Below, one piece after another: positions 50,278 through 59,034 of a stretch of 64,000 nucleotides of DNA. Below the pieces are notes generated by a model. The model made no database searches. It was not told the origin of the DNA and worked only from the letters and a program-made list of their open reading frames with translations. The position numbers and the translations under genes were made by a program. Within the stretch, counting starts at the first letter, position 1; every line of letters begins with the position of its first letter. The DNA comes from JASHPR01 sp963815375 (GTDB lineage Bacteria; Actinomycetota; Actinomycetes; Streptosporangiales; Streptosporangiaceae): contig CAWFGX010000001.1 in the NCBI GenBank assembly GCA_963815375.1, forward strand, positions 1,240,001-1,304,000. The letters run 5' to 3'.

Positions 50278-51336
50278 ATGAAACAAGGCCCTGTTTCAGG
50301 CCTGGTTACCAGAACTGGCCGGGTGGGTGTGCGCGCCATCGCGGCCGAGACCGGGCTGTCGATTGCCACCATCTCCCGGGTGCTCAATGGCGGCGACAAC
50401 GTCGCCTCGGACACCCGCGAGCGGGTGCGCCAGGTGGTGAAAGAGCTTGGCGACCGGGCGCCTGAGCCGCGTCGGCGACCACATGCACCGGCGTCGGCTA
50501 GCAGTCCGCCCGTGTTCGTGCGCTGCCCCTACCTGCTCACCGACTACTTCGGGCACATCGTCACGTCGATCGCCGAGGCGCTCGCGCTCCATGGCCAGAG
50601 CATGCTGCTCGACGCGGGTGACGCGGTGGTTAAGTCCACTGTGGTGCGCGAGTTACCGCGCCGCCATGATACGTACGGCGCGGTGCTGATCCTTCCCCCC
50701 GAGCCCCACGCCGACCTTGAGGCACTGGCCGCTCGCGGCTACCCGTTTGTGGTGGTGGACCCGCGTACCGCCGTGCCGCACGGCATGGTGTCGATCTCGG
50801 CGGCGCACTTCTCCGGCGCCCAGGCCGTCACCCGACACCTGATCGAGCTTGGTCACCGTCGGATCGGGGTGATCACCGGGCCACCGGACTGGCATACCCG
50901 GGACGACCGGGTCGGCGGGCACCTCGCCGCACTGGCCGAGGCCGGGGTGGCGGGCGATCCGGAGCTGATGCGGGACGGCGAGCCTGCCACCAAGACGGGG
51001 GTGTGGGCTGGCGGGGAGCTGCTGGACCTGCGACCGCGGCCAAGCGCCGTGCTCTGTTTCAACGACAAGGTTGCGGTGGGCGTGATGGAGGCGGCTGCGG
51101 CGCGCGGGCTGCGGGTGCCTGCGGACCTGTCTGTCGTCGGCTTCGACGACATAAACGTCAGCCGGGCCACCACACCCCGCCTCACCACCGTCCGTCAGCC
51201 GCTGCAGGAGATGGGCCGCACCGCCGTCACGATGCTGATGCGCCAGCTCGACGGGCATGCCCACGAGGCGCTGAGCATGGAACTGGAGACGCGTCTGATC
51301 GTGCGCGAGAGTACCGGCCCGCCCGGGTCAGGCTAG
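50278..51336 (+). CDS. LacI-family transcriptional regulator of the chitinase/GH55 unit
   Basis: 352 residues from MKQGPVSG, with GGAGAGGCG before the ATG; an upstream ATG at 50218 is less likely. The helix-turn-helix (~18-60) reads GVRAIAAETGLSIATISRVL then NGGDNVASDTRERV. The periplasmic-binding-like domain has VVVDPRTAV, GHRRIGVITGPPD and AVLCFNDKVAVGVM, and ends with SVVGFDDINVS. Divergent from the chitinase operon; presumably derepressed by a chitin- or glucan-derived sugar (inference). Confidence 0.92.
   Translation: MKQGPVSGLVTRTGRVGVRAIAAETGLSIATISRVLNGGDNVASDTRERVRQVVKELGDRAPEPRRRPHAPASASSPPVFVRCPYLLTDYFGHIVTSIAEALALHGQSMLLDAGDAVVKSTVVRELPRRHDTYGAVLILPPEPHADLEALAARGYPFVVVDPRTAVPHGMVSISAAHFSGAQAVTRHLIELGHRRIGVITGPPDWHTRDDRVGGHLAALAEAGVAGDPELMRDGEPATKTGVWAGGELLDLRPRPSAVLCFNDKVAVGVMEAAAARGLRVPADLSVVGFDDINVSRATTPRLTTVRQPLQEMGRTAVTMLMRQLDGHAHEALSMELETRLIVRESTGPPGSG
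50279..50298. promoter_or_regulatory. second TGAAACA inverted repeat at the lacI start codon
   Basis: TGAAACA-AGGCCC-TGTTTCA has the same half-site as the upstream palindrome but a wider gap. It overlaps the first codons of the regulator gene, so it could block its own expression. Confidence 0.45.
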
Positions 51337-51347
51337 GTATTCGTGCC

Positions 51348-51698
51348 ATGGCTTTCATCCCGGCTGCCCATCCGATCATCGGCCAGATCCGCGTCACCGC
51401 ACGACGGGTCGTGCAGGCGGTCACCCCGCAGAAGGCGGCCGGAATCCTCGCGGCCATCTTCAGCCAGGTTCAGCTGCTGGCGCTGCCAACCGTGCGCTTC
51501 TTTCGGCCGCCACTGGATGGCGCCGCCAGGCACTACCACGACTGCACCCTGCCGTTCAACCTGGCCGGTGTCCCGGCGCTGGCGTTGCCGGTACCAGCTC
51601 ACTCCCGCTTGCCGGCCAGCCTGCAACTCGTCGGGCCGCCAGGCAGCGAAGAAGTTCTCCTGGCAACCGGCGCGATCGTAGAAGCAGCAGCGGCCTAA
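51348..51698 (+). pseudogene. C-terminal remnant of an amidase-signature enzyme
   Basis: 117 codons corresponding to the end of a roughly 450-residue amidase: LLALPTVRFFRPPLDG, then CTLPFNLAGVPALALPVP and LPASLQLVGPPGSEEVLLA. The Ser-Ser-Lys catalytic region is absent. It starts 12 bases after the regulator stop; no start signal is evident. A degraded fragment. Confidence 0.7.
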
Positions 51699-51833
51699 CC
51701 GGGACCACTGGTTAACCTCCTCAGGCCCGCGGCCGGGCGGCGGTGCGTGATGACAGGCGCGGTGGCACGGGACGGGCGGGTCCTCGCCGGGCGAGGCCGC
51801 GAAGCCAGGCGAAAGACTCATCCGGGTGAAGGG

Positions 51834-52286
51834 TCAGGAGGCGGTGGCGGCGACGAGGACGAGGATGAAGCTCGCGATAATGATCGCCACGCGCGCATAG
51901 TGCAGGCGGTCCCAGCGTTGCTCCTGCTGGCGCCAGTCGTCGGGGTGGTCGCTTGCGGTCCAGGTGGCGCTGCGGCTGGCGATCGGCACGAGCAGGGTGA
52001 CCGACATGATCACGCTGACGGCGAGCAGCGCGGCCGCCGCGATGCCGGCGCCGGCCGCCGGCTTGCCCCAGACGGCGGCGGTGAGGCCGGCGGTGAGCAG
52101 CAACGACCCGCTGTACCAGAACGGCATGACGCGCCCGAGGACGCGCGCACCGTAGGCGCGGCCCTCAAGCGACGGCCCGGCGGGCAGGCTCAGCAGCAGC
52201 GGCCTGACGAAAACCGCGACGGCGAACTCGACGCCAACCATGGTGCCGACGACGGTCGCGGTGACGATGGCGAGGGTGGTGAGCAT
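51834..52286 (-). CDS. DUF1772-family membrane protein
   Basis: 150 residues from MLTTLAIVTATVVGTMVG with GGAGGAG upstream. Four hydrophobic helices, and C-terminal half WRQQEQRWDRLHYARVAIIIA typical of DUF1772 (anthrone-oxygenase-like) membrane proteins. Function unknown. Divergent from a TetR gene with a clear tandem operator between them. Confidence 0.85.
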   Translation of the reverse strand: MLTTLAIVTATVVGTMVGVEFAVAVFVRPLLLSLPAGPSLEGRAYGARVLGRVMPFWYSGSLLLTAGLTAAVWGKPAAGAGIAAAALLAVSVIMSVTLLVPIASRSATWTASDHPDDWRQQEQRWDRLHYARVAIIIASFILVLVAATAS

Positions 52287-52300
52287 CGGTCTCCTCCAGT

Positions 52301-52329
52301 TAGCACTGCTAGATTTTCTAGCACTGCTA
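52301..52329. promoter_or_regulatory. tandem TetR operators between DUF1772 and TetR genes
   Basis: TAGCACTGCTA, a perfect 11-base palindrome, occurs at 52301-52311 and again at 52319-52329, centres 18 bases apart. Placement between divergent starts supports control of both genes by the adjacent TetR protein. Confidence 0.75.
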
Positions 52330-52368
52330 ACATAGGCAGGACTGGACCAGAACGCAACAGGAGGGGCC

Positions 52369-52938
52369 ATGCCGGAACCGAGCACCGCCCGCGAGCGGCG
52401 CGCGGCCGAGCGCAGGCAGCAGATCCTTGACGCCGCCCGGGCCGCGGCCGACGCCGACGGCTGGACCGCCGTCACGTCGCGTCGCCTCGCCGACGCGATC
52501 GGCTACACCCAGCCGGTGCTCTACGAGCACTTTCCCGGCGGGAAGAGAGAGATCATGCGTACGGTGGCCCTCGCCGGGTTCACCGAGCTGGCCGCGGCCA
52601 CGCGGGCGGCCGCGGGTTCCGCGACGGGCGCGCAGGCGGCCGCCGCGGTGGCCGGCGCGTACCTGACCTTCGCGGCGGCGCACCCGGCGCTCTACGAGGC
52701 CATGTTCCAGCTGCCCATCGACGCCCGCTTCGCGCAGGATGACGCGGAGACCGAGCTGCGCTCGGGATTCAGCGCACTGGCGGGTGCCCTCGGCGATGAC
52801 GGCGACGGAACGGTGACCGAGGTGTTCTGGAGCGCGCTCCACGGCATGAGCCTGCTTGAACGCGCAGGCCGGATGCGCCCAGAACACCGCCAGCACCGCA
52901 TTACCGAACTGGCCGCCCGCTTCGCCGCCTGCCCCTGA
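52369..52938 (+). CDS. TetR family regulator (DUF1772-linked)
   Basis: 189 residues; AGGAGGGGCC precedes the ATG. The helix-turn-helix reads ILDAARAAADADGWTAVTSR then LADAIGYTQPVLYEHFPGGK. The C-terminal domain is of the WHG type (AAAHPALYEAMFQLP; EVFWSALHGMSLLERAG). It is expected to bind the tandem palindromes at 52301-52329. Confidence 0.93.
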   Translation: MPEPSTARERRAAERRQQILDAARAAADADGWTAVTSRRLADAIGYTQPVLYEHFPGGKREIMRTVALAGFTELAAATRAAAGSATGAQAAAAVAGAYLTFAAAHPALYEAMFQLPIDARFAQDDAETELRSGFSALAGALGDDGDGTVTEVFWSALHGMSLLERAGRMRPEHRQHRITELAARFAACP

Positions 52939-53007
52939 GGCGCACTATGGGTTCGGTTATGGCTGGGCGAGGCAGACGTGGAGCAACCCCGGCTCGCTGC
53001 CCTCGCC

Positions 53008-54255
53008 TTAGGTGACCTCCCTTGGTTTCGGGAGCCGGGCCGATATTGTCATTCCTCCGTTGGGGAGTGCCTCGGCCTGGAGGTGACCATAGTGGGCGTT
53101 GACGACCGAGGCGACGATGGACAGGCCGAGCCCGACGCCTTGGCCGTTGCCGACTCGTCCGTCGAGGCGGGTGAATGGCTCGAATAGGGATGCCACCGCC
53201 GATTCCGGCACGAGGGGGCCGGTGTTGGTGACGATGATGTACGACATGCCATCGCCGGTGCCGGAGACGGTGCCGGTGACGACTCTTACCGAGCCTCCGG
53301 TGACGTTGTAGCGGACGGCATTGTCGAGGAGGTTGACGGCGAGGCGCTCGAGCAGGATCCGGTCGCCAAGGGCGGGGCTTGGCGACAGGTCGGCGTCAAT
53401 GACTATCTTCGAGTCTCGTGCGGTCGCGCTGACCTGGTCTATTGCATCCTGGGCGGCTGCTTCGAGGTCGGCCCACTCGTAGCTGGTCAGGCCACGGTCG
53501 GATCGGGCCAGGGTCAGGAGCCCTTCGATGAGGGCCTCTGACTGGCCGAGGGCCTCCCGGACCCGGACGGCGAGCACCTCAAGCTGTCCGGTCGTTCTGA
53601 CGGGCTTGGCCATGGCGACGTCGATCAGGGTGCGTGCTGACGTCAGCGGGGTTCGCAGTTCGTGTGCGGCGTTGGCCACGAAGCGGCGCTGGCTGGCGAA
53701 GGCCAGATCGAGGCGGCCCAGCATGTCATCGAAGGTGTCTGCCAGTTCCTTGAGCTCGTCGTCGGCCCCGTCGAAGCTGATGCGCTCGCCGAGGTGCTCT
53801 TGCGAGGTCCGGCGGGCGGCAGCGGTGACTGTGTGGAGCGGGAGCAGGATCCGCCGTCCAGTTGCCCACCCCAGCATGCCGGCCACGATCGTGCCGACGC
53901 CCAGGCCCGCGAGCGACCACAGCAGTAGTTCGCGGAGATCGCTGGCGCGCTGATCGGCGGCGCCGAGACGGATACCCCCGAAGGTGGCCTGCTGGCACAG
54001 GGTCTCCACAGTCGGGTCGGCCAGAGTGGGGCTGTGACTGGATTTCGCCGCGTTGCAGCCTTTGAAGAGGAGGCCACGTTCGGCGCTGGTCTGGTCGGCG
54101 ACTGCGGAGACGCCGAGGCTGTGGTCGACGAGCGCGTAGGTGGCGGCGACGAGCGCTGCTCCGGTGACCAGGAACAGTCCCGCGCATGCCAGCGCGATCC
54201 GGGCCCGCACGCTGCGGTGGCCGAGAGTCTTGGGCAGCAGCCAGGTCAGTGCCAT
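53008..54255 (-). CDS. sensor histidine kinase (HAMP) of efflux module 2
   Basis: 415 residues. TM helices at ~18-42 and ~112-132, an extracytoplasmic loop with two Cys (KGCNAAK, TLCQQA), then HAMP. H-box AAHELRTPLTSART, N-box LAVNLLDNAVRYN, G-box GQGVGLGLSIVAS. It has the same layout as the module 1 kinase and its loop also carries two Cys. Two bases downstream of its regulator gene. Confidence 0.93.
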   Translation of the reverse strand: MALTWLLPKTLGHRSVRARIALACAGLFLVTGAALVAATYALVDHSLGVSAVADQTSAERGLLFKGCNAAKSSHSPTLADPTVETLCQQATFGGIRLGAADQRASDLRELLLWSLAGLGVGTIVAGMLGWATGRRILLPLHTVTAAARRTSQEHLGERISFDGADDELKELADTFDDMLGRLDLAFASQRRFVANAAHELRTPLTSARTLIDVAMAKPVRTTGQLEVLAVRVREALGQSEALIEGLLTLARSDRGLTSYEWADLEAAAQDAIDQVSATARDSKIVIDADLSPSPALGDRILLERLAVNLLDNAVRYNVTGGSVRVVTGTVSGTGDGMSYIIVTNTGPLVPESAVASLFEPFTRLDGRVGNGQGVGLGLSIVASVVNAHYGHLQAEALPNGGMTISARLPKPREVT

Positions 54256-54257
54256 GA

Positions 54258-54920
54258 CTAAGGGATCCGGTACCCGCCGCCGCTGACCGTCTCGATCACC
54301 GGCGGTTGCCCGAGCCTCCGCCGCAGCCGCAGGATGGTGACCGCGACAGCGTTGGTGAACGGATCGGCGTGCTCGTCCCAGACTTGCTCGAGGAGCTGCT
54401 CCGCCGTCACCACCGCGCCGTCCGCCGAGACGAGCACCTCGAGCACCCCGAGTTCCTTCCTGGCCAGGGGGACGGGCTGGCCGGCCCTGGTGACGGCCCG
54501 GCGGGTCCGGTCGACGACCAGGTCACCCCGGGTGAGCACGGGCGGCGTGGAGGGGCTGCGGCGGGCCAGGGTGCGGACCCTGGCCACCAGCTCGGAGAAG
54601 TCGAACGGCTTGACCAGATAGTCGTCGGCTCCCAGGTTCAGCCCTTCCACCCGGTCCTCGACCAGAGCGGCGGCGGTGAGCATCAAGATGCGGCTGGTGC
54701 CCGGCGAGTCCACGATCTGCTGGCAGAGGACGTCACCGTGCAGCCGGGGAAGGTCGCGGTCGAGAATCACTACGTCATAGGTGTTCACGGCCGCCTTCTC
54801 CAGCCCGGCCGGTCCGTCGTAGGCGACGTCGACTGCCATGCCCTGGTCGCGCAGCCCCTCGGCGACGGCGTCCGCTACAACCGGATTGTCCTCCACGACC
54901 AGCACCCGCATGGGCTCCAT
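54258..54920 (-). CDS. OmpR/PhoB-family response regulator of efflux module 2
   Basis: 220 residues (or 217 from the ATG at 54911). Receiver acidic pair VVEDN, phospho-Asp VVILDRDLP, Lys in DYLVKPFDF. The winged helix has LARKELGVLEVLVSADGAVV and ends ETVSGGGYRIP. Probably binds the 11-base-spaced boxes on both sides of the divergent promoter. Confidence 0.95.
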   Translation of the reverse strand: MEPMRVLVVEDNPVVADAVAEGLRDQGMAVDVAYDGPAGLEKAAVNTYDVVILDRDLPRLHGDVLCQQIVDSPGTSRILMLTAAALVEDRVEGLNLGADDYLVKPFDFSELVARVRTLARRSPSTPPVLTRGDLVVDRTRRAVTRAGQPVPLARKELGVLEVLVSADGAVVTAEQLLEQVWDEHADPFTNAVAVTILRLRRRLGQPPVIETVSGGGYRIP

Positions 54921-54933
54921 GGTGGCTCACCAC

Positions 54934-54951
54934 CGATAACAGCAGGGTTAC
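54934..54951 (-). promoter_or_regulatory. OmpR-type direct repeat, regulator side
   Basis: On the minus strand GTAACCC and GTTATCG are 11 bases apart, the spacing used by OmpR/PhoB dimers. Matches the boxes at 55005-55022. Confidence 0.5.
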
Positions 54952-55004
54952 ACCAGCGCGCGAGGACGTGTTCGTGTTCCCTCGCCCCTGCGCCGGTGGC
55001 TGGT

Positions 55005-55022
55005 GTTATCGCCGCGTTATCG
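55005..55022 (+). promoter_or_regulatory. OmpR-type direct repeat, lipoprotein side
   Basis: GTTATCG occurs at 55005-55011 and 55016-55022, exactly 11 bases apart, 23 bases before the lipoprotein ATG. A good candidate target of the adjacent response regulator. Confidence 0.6.
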
Positions 55023-55044
55023 GCCCTTTCGTACCTTCCCCCTC

Positions 55045-55695
55045 ATGAATAACGAGCAAGGCACGACTGACGACAGCACCCACATCACGCGCCGGCCACG
55101 GCGAGCACGACCGCGGGCACCGCGGATCGCGGCCGTCATCATCGCCACGGCCGCCCTGGCCCTGCTGGCGGCGGCATGCAGCGGCAGCCCGTCATCTACC
55201 GGTGCCGACGGCTCACCGAACGCGGGAGATTCATCGAGCTCCCCGTCAGCGGTCGCCTACTCCGACTGCATGCGCTCCCACGGCGTGCCGAATTACCCCG
55301 ACCCTAGCGGCGGACAGCTGCCGAAGGGCGGCGCGCAGGCTTTCGGGGTCAGCAGTTCCGTGTTCAGCGCGGCCCAGAGCGCCTGCCACCACCTGCTCCC
55401 GAACGCCGGGTCGTTCCAGGAACAGGCCAGCCAGTGCACGTTGTCCGGCGACTGTCCGCCGGCCCTGGTGCAGCAGATGATGACCACCGACCTGAAGTTC
55501 GCCCAGTGCATGCGCTCCCACGGGGTGCCCAACTGGCCCGACCCCACTATCGGATCCGACGGGGAACCCATCTTCAATCTCACTCAGGTCGGCATAACCC
55601 ACAGCCAGACGCATTCGACGCCGATGTCTAACACGATCACCGAATGCCAGGGCCTGGAACACGCCACGCTCACGTTCGGGCTCGGGGAGGGGTAA
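55045..55695 (+). CDS. lipoprotein with doubled C-M-R-S-H-G-V-P motif (module 2)
   Basis: 216 residues from MNNEQG. Signal peptide ends in lipobox LLAAACS, followed by SGSPSSTGADGS. Motifs YSDCMRSHGVPNYPDPSG and FAQCMRSHGVPNWPDPT match both module 1 lipoproteins, as do the intervening Cys (CHHLLPN, CTLSGDC) and a late TECQGL. Its stop overlaps the adaptor start (TAATG). Closer to copy b of module 1 than to copy a. Confidence 0.82.
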   Translation: MNNEQGTTDDSTHITRRPRRARPRAPRIAAVIIATAALALLAAACSGSPSSTGADGSPNAGDSSSSPSAVAYSDCMRSHGVPNYPDPSGGQLPKGGAQAFGVSSSVFSAAQSACHHLLPNAGSFQEQASQCTLSGDCPPALVQQMMTTDLKFAQCMRSHGVPNWPDPTIGSDGEPIFNLTQVGITHSQTHSTPMSNTITECQGLEHATLTFGLGEG

Positions 55696-56837
55696 TGCCG
55701 GCCGGGCAGCACGCGGAGATCGTGGCGGGCGGGCCGCCGCACGGCCGGTCGCGTGGACGTGGCCGCTGGGTAGCCCTGGGCGTCGTGGTGGTGGCGGCTG
55801 GAGCGCTGGCGGCGTGGCGAACAGGGGCGTTCTCCCCGGCCGCCACGTCCGGGACCGGGCAGCAGGGGGCACCGCCGGCGACAAGCCCGGTGACCCGGCA
55901 GGACCTGTCGGCGGTCACGCCAGTGACCGCCACGCTTGGGTATGCCGGGTCGTACACGGTGCTCGGACAGGGTGGCGGGACGCTGACCGCGCTGCCGTCT
56001 CCGGGGCAGGTGATCAGCCAGGGACAGGAGCTGTACCAGGTCGATAACGGCAGCCCGGTGGTGCTGCTGTACGGGACGGTGCCCGACTGGCGGGCGCTGG
56101 ATCAGGGGACCACTGGGGCGGATGTGTCCCAGCTCAACCACGACCTGGTGGACCTCGGCTACGCCAGCCGCGCGGACGTCGCTGCGCTGGGCTGGGATTA
56201 CTACTCGTGGGAGACGGCGGCCGGGGTGCAGAACCTGGAGGAGCACCTGGGCGTGGCCAGCCCGCCGGGGAGCCTGTCGCTGGGGCAGGTGGCGTTCGAG
56301 CCGCAGGCACTGCGGGTGAGCCAGGTGACCGGGAGCCTGGGCGGTTCGGCCTCCGGCCCGGTGCTGACGGCTACCTCGGACCAGCACGCGGTGACGATCC
56401 AGCTCGACGCCTCCCAGCAGTCGCAGGTCACGGCCGGGAGCAAGGTGACGGTGACGCTGCCGGACGGGGCGGCCACGCCGGGCGTGGTCACCTCGGTGGG
56501 CACGGTGGCGACGACCACGCCTGGGTCGGGGGCATCGGGCAGCACCACGACGATCCCGGTACAGGTGACGCTGACCGATCCGGGGACGGCGGGGACCTTG
56601 GACCAGGCGCCGGTGACGGTGAACATCACCACCGCGAGCGTGAAGAACGCGCTGGCTGTGCCGGTGACCGCGCTGCTGGCTCAGGCTTCCGGCGGGTACC
56701 AGGTTGAGGTTGTCGGTCCAGGGGACACGCGGCACTGGGTGCCGGTGGAGCCGGGGATCTTCGACGACGCCTCCGGCCTGGTGCAGGTGGCCGGGGCGCT
56801 GACACAAGGGCAGCGCGTCGTGGTGGCGCCGTCGTGA
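55695..56837 (+). CDS. HlyD/MacA-like adaptor with peptidoglycan-binding domain (module 2)
   Basis: 380 residues. TM helix near 24-42, then GGGTLTALPSPGQVISQGQ, a PG_binding_1-like insert (TTGADVSQLNHDLVDLG), and VTVTLPDGAATPGVVTSVG. Most positions agree with the module 1 adaptor. Coupled to lipoprotein upstream and ATPase downstream. Confidence 0.88.
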   Translation: MPAGQHAEIVAGGPPHGRSRGRGRWVALGVVVVAAGALAAWRTGAFSPAATSGTGQQGAPPATSPVTRQDLSAVTPVTATLGYAGSYTVLGQGGGTLTALPSPGQVISQGQELYQVDNGSPVVLLYGTVPDWRALDQGTTGADVSQLNHDLVDLGYASRADVAALGWDYYSWETAAGVQNLEEHLGVASPPGSLSLGQVAFEPQALRVSQVTGSLGGSASGPVLTATSDQHAVTIQLDASQQSQVTAGSKVTVTLPDGAATPGVVTSVGTVATTTPGSGASGSTTTIPVQVTLTDPGTAGTLDQAPVTVNITTASVKNALAVPVTALLAQASGGYQVEVVGPGDTRHWVPVEPGIFDDASGLVQVAGALTQGQRVVVAPS

Positions 56838-57589
56838 GCGGCGGCGCCGGGGCAGCGCTGGCTGGCGGGGCGGCTCAGGCACGGCTCACGCCGGTGCCGC
56901 TGCTGGAACTGGGCCTGGTGACCAAGGTGTATCCCGGGTCTCCGCCGGTCCTGGCACTAGACCAGGTGAGCCTGACGGTGACGGCCGGGGAGCTGGCCGC
57001 GATCGTGGGCCCGTCGGGGTCGGGCAAGTCCACGCTGCTGCACCTGATGGGCACCCTGGACAAGCCAACATCCGGCACGGTGCGCGTCACCGGCCTGGAC
57101 CCGGCGCGGATGACCGACCGGGAACTGTCCGCGCTGCGAGCGTTCAGGATCGGATTTGTGTTTCAGCAGTTCTTCCTCGCCGAGCACCAGACCGTGCTCG
57201 GCAACGTCGCCGACGGGCTGCTGTACGCCGGGGTCCGACGCAACCAGCGGCGCCGGCTGGCCACCGCCGCACTGGAGCGGGTCGGGCTCGGGCACCGGGC
57301 CGCCGCCCGGCCCACCCAGCTGTCGGGCGGGGAACGGCAGCGGGTCGCGATCGCCCGCGCCGTCGCCGGCGGCCCCCCGGTGCTGCTTGCCGACGAGCCC
57401 ACAGGCAACCTCGACTCGGCCACCGGCGCATCCATCCTGAGCCTGCTGGAGGAACTCAACGAGCAAGGGACGACGGTCGTCATCATCACCCACGACCACG
57501 CGGTCGCCGCCCGCACCCGGCGGCGCATCGAAATGCTCGACGGGCACGTCATCACCGACACCAGTTCCGTTCGGGAAGGGCTGACATGA
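56834..57589 (+). CDS. ABC transporter ATPase, MacB/LolD type (module 2)
   Basis: 251 residues from a GTG overlapping the adaptor stop. Walker A GPSGSGKST, Q-loop FVFQQFFLAEH, signature LSGGERQRVAIARA, Walker B VLLADEPTGNLDS. Nearly the same protein as the module 1 ATPase except for its first 25 residues. Confidence 0.96.
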   Translation: MSGGAGAALAGGAAQARLTPVPLLELGLVTKVYPGSPPVLALDQVSLTVTAGELAAIVGPSGSGKSTLLHLMGTLDKPTSGTVRVTGLDPARMTDRELSALRAFRIGFVFQQFFLAEHQTVLGNVADGLLYAGVRRNQRRRLATAALERVGLGHRAAARPTQLSGGERQRVAIARAVAGGPPVLLADEPTGNLDSATGASILSLLEELNEQGTTVVIITHDHAVAARTRRRIEMLDGHVITDTSSVREGLT

Positions 57590-58833
57590 CCACATCGCCG
57601 CGTCCGTCCGTCCCGGCCGCCCTGTCGGCTGCCCGGCTCCGTCCCACCGACCTGGGCGCCCTGGCCAGCATCGGGCTGCGCACCCGCAAGCTGCGCTCCG
57701 GCCTGTCCGCCCTCGGCATCGCGATCGGCACCGGCGTGATCGTCGCGGTCCTGGGCCTGGCCGCCTCCTCCGAGGCCGGGTTGCTCAGCGAGATCGCCAG
57801 GCTCGGCACCAACCTGCTCACCGTCACCAACGGGCAGACCTTCTCCGGCGCCACCGCCGAACTGCCCCTGACCGCGCCGGGCATGATCGGCCGGCTACCC
57901 GGTGTCACCAGCGTGCAGGACACCGGCACCGTCACCGGCATCAACGCCTACAAGTCCCCGCTCATCCCTCCGATCGAGACCAACGCCGTCAGCGTGGACG
58001 CCGCCACGCTCGGCCTGCCGGCCGCCGTGGGCACCAGCCTCGCCCAGGGCCGGTACCTCAACGCCGCCACTGCCCGCGAGCCGGTCGCCGTCCTTGGGAC
58101 CACCACAGCCCAGCTGCTGGGCATCGACCGGGTCCGGCCCGGCATGCGGATCTGGGTCGGCCCCGGCGGAACCGCCGGCCAGTGGTTCTACGTCACCGGC
58201 ATTCTTAACCCCGACACCTACGCCCCCGAGATCGACTCCTCCGTCCTGGTCGGCTTCCCCGCCGCCGAGAAGTACCTGGGCTTCGACGGACACCCCTCGG
58301 AGATCTACGTCCGCACCACCGACACCCAGGCCGCCGTCACCCGCGTCGACAACCTCCTCGGCCCCCAGGCCAGCCCGGAAAACCCCAGCCAGGTCAACGT
58401 CTCCCGCCCCTCGGACGCCCTCACCGCCCGCGCCGAGACCCAGGGCGCGCTCGACACCCTGTTCCTCGGCCTCGGCGCCGTCGCCCTTCTCGTCGGCGCG
58501 ATCGGTGTCGCCAACATCATGATCATCTCCGTCCTGGAACGCCGCTCCGAGATCGGGCTGCGCCGCGCCCTGGGCGCCACTCGCGGCCAGATCCGGGCTC
58601 AGTTCCTTGCCGAGGCGATCATGCTTTCCCTGGCCGGCGGCGCCGCTGGCGTCCTGGTCGGCGCCGCCGCCACCGCCAGCTACGCCCACAGCCACGGCGA
58701 GCTCCTCGTCATCCCTCCGGAAGCCTGGGCCGGCGGCCTGGCCGCCGCCATCGTTATCGGCGCAGTGGCCGGACTGCTGCCCGCCATCCGCGCCGCACGA
58801 ATGACCCCAACCCAATCCCTCTGGACCATCTGA
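57586..58833 (+). CDS. MacB/FtsX-type ABC permease (module 2)
   Basis: 415 residues with TM1 after LRTRKLRSGLSALGIAIGT, a large MacB-like extracytoplasmic domain, and three C-terminal helices with SEIGLRRALGATRGQI and the ending MTPTQSLWTI. Closely similar to the module 1 permease throughout. Last gene of the operon. Confidence 0.94.
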   Translation: MTTSPRPSVPAALSAARLRPTDLGALASIGLRTRKLRSGLSALGIAIGTGVIVAVLGLAASSEAGLLSEIARLGTNLLTVTNGQTFSGATAELPLTAPGMIGRLPGVTSVQDTGTVTGINAYKSPLIPPIETNAVSVDAATLGLPAAVGTSLAQGRYLNAATAREPVAVLGTTTAQLLGIDRVRPGMRIWVGPGGTAGQWFYVTGILNPDTYAPEIDSSVLVGFPAAEKYLGFDGHPSEIYVRTTDTQAAVTRVDNLLGPQASPENPSQVNVSRPSDALTARAETQGALDTLFLGLGAVALLVGAIGVANIMIISVLERRSEIGLRRALGATRGQIRAQFLAEAIMLSLAGGAAGVLVGAAATASYAHSHGELLVIPPEAWAGGLAAAIVIGAVAGLLPAIRAARMTPTQSLWTI

Positions 58834-58887
58834 ACCCTCCAGGCAATGGCGGTGGCGTGACTGGCGCTACCTGAGAAGCTGGCGGGC

Positions 58888-59034
58888 ATGACCTCCTGCG
58901 CGCAGTTCCTGCTCCGCCACCTGCGCGAAGGGACCGACCTCTTCGATCTTCCCGACCTGCTTACCAGCCAGCCGACCGAAGAATCCGCAGTTCAGCAGTC
59001 CGCTGTCAGCCCTTCAGGAGCTGCCGGGCCATGA
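58888..59034 (+). CDS. possible small protein, 48 aa
   Basis: A frame starting MTSCAQFLLRHLREGTD with protein-like composition (FDLPDLLTSQPTEES). Its end overlaps the convergent acyl-CoA dehydrogenase by 29 bases. GAGAAG lies about 13 bases upstream of the ATG, too far to be convincing. No family recognised. Confidence 0.3.
   Translation: MTSCAQFLLRHLREGTDLFDLPDLLTSQPTEESAVQQSAVSPSGAAGP

Noticed and set aside
55584..56882. 432-codon minus-strand frame opposite the module 2 adaptor
   Set aside because: Arg/His/Pro-rich shadow without motifs; the plus-strand adaptor is supported by its paralog.
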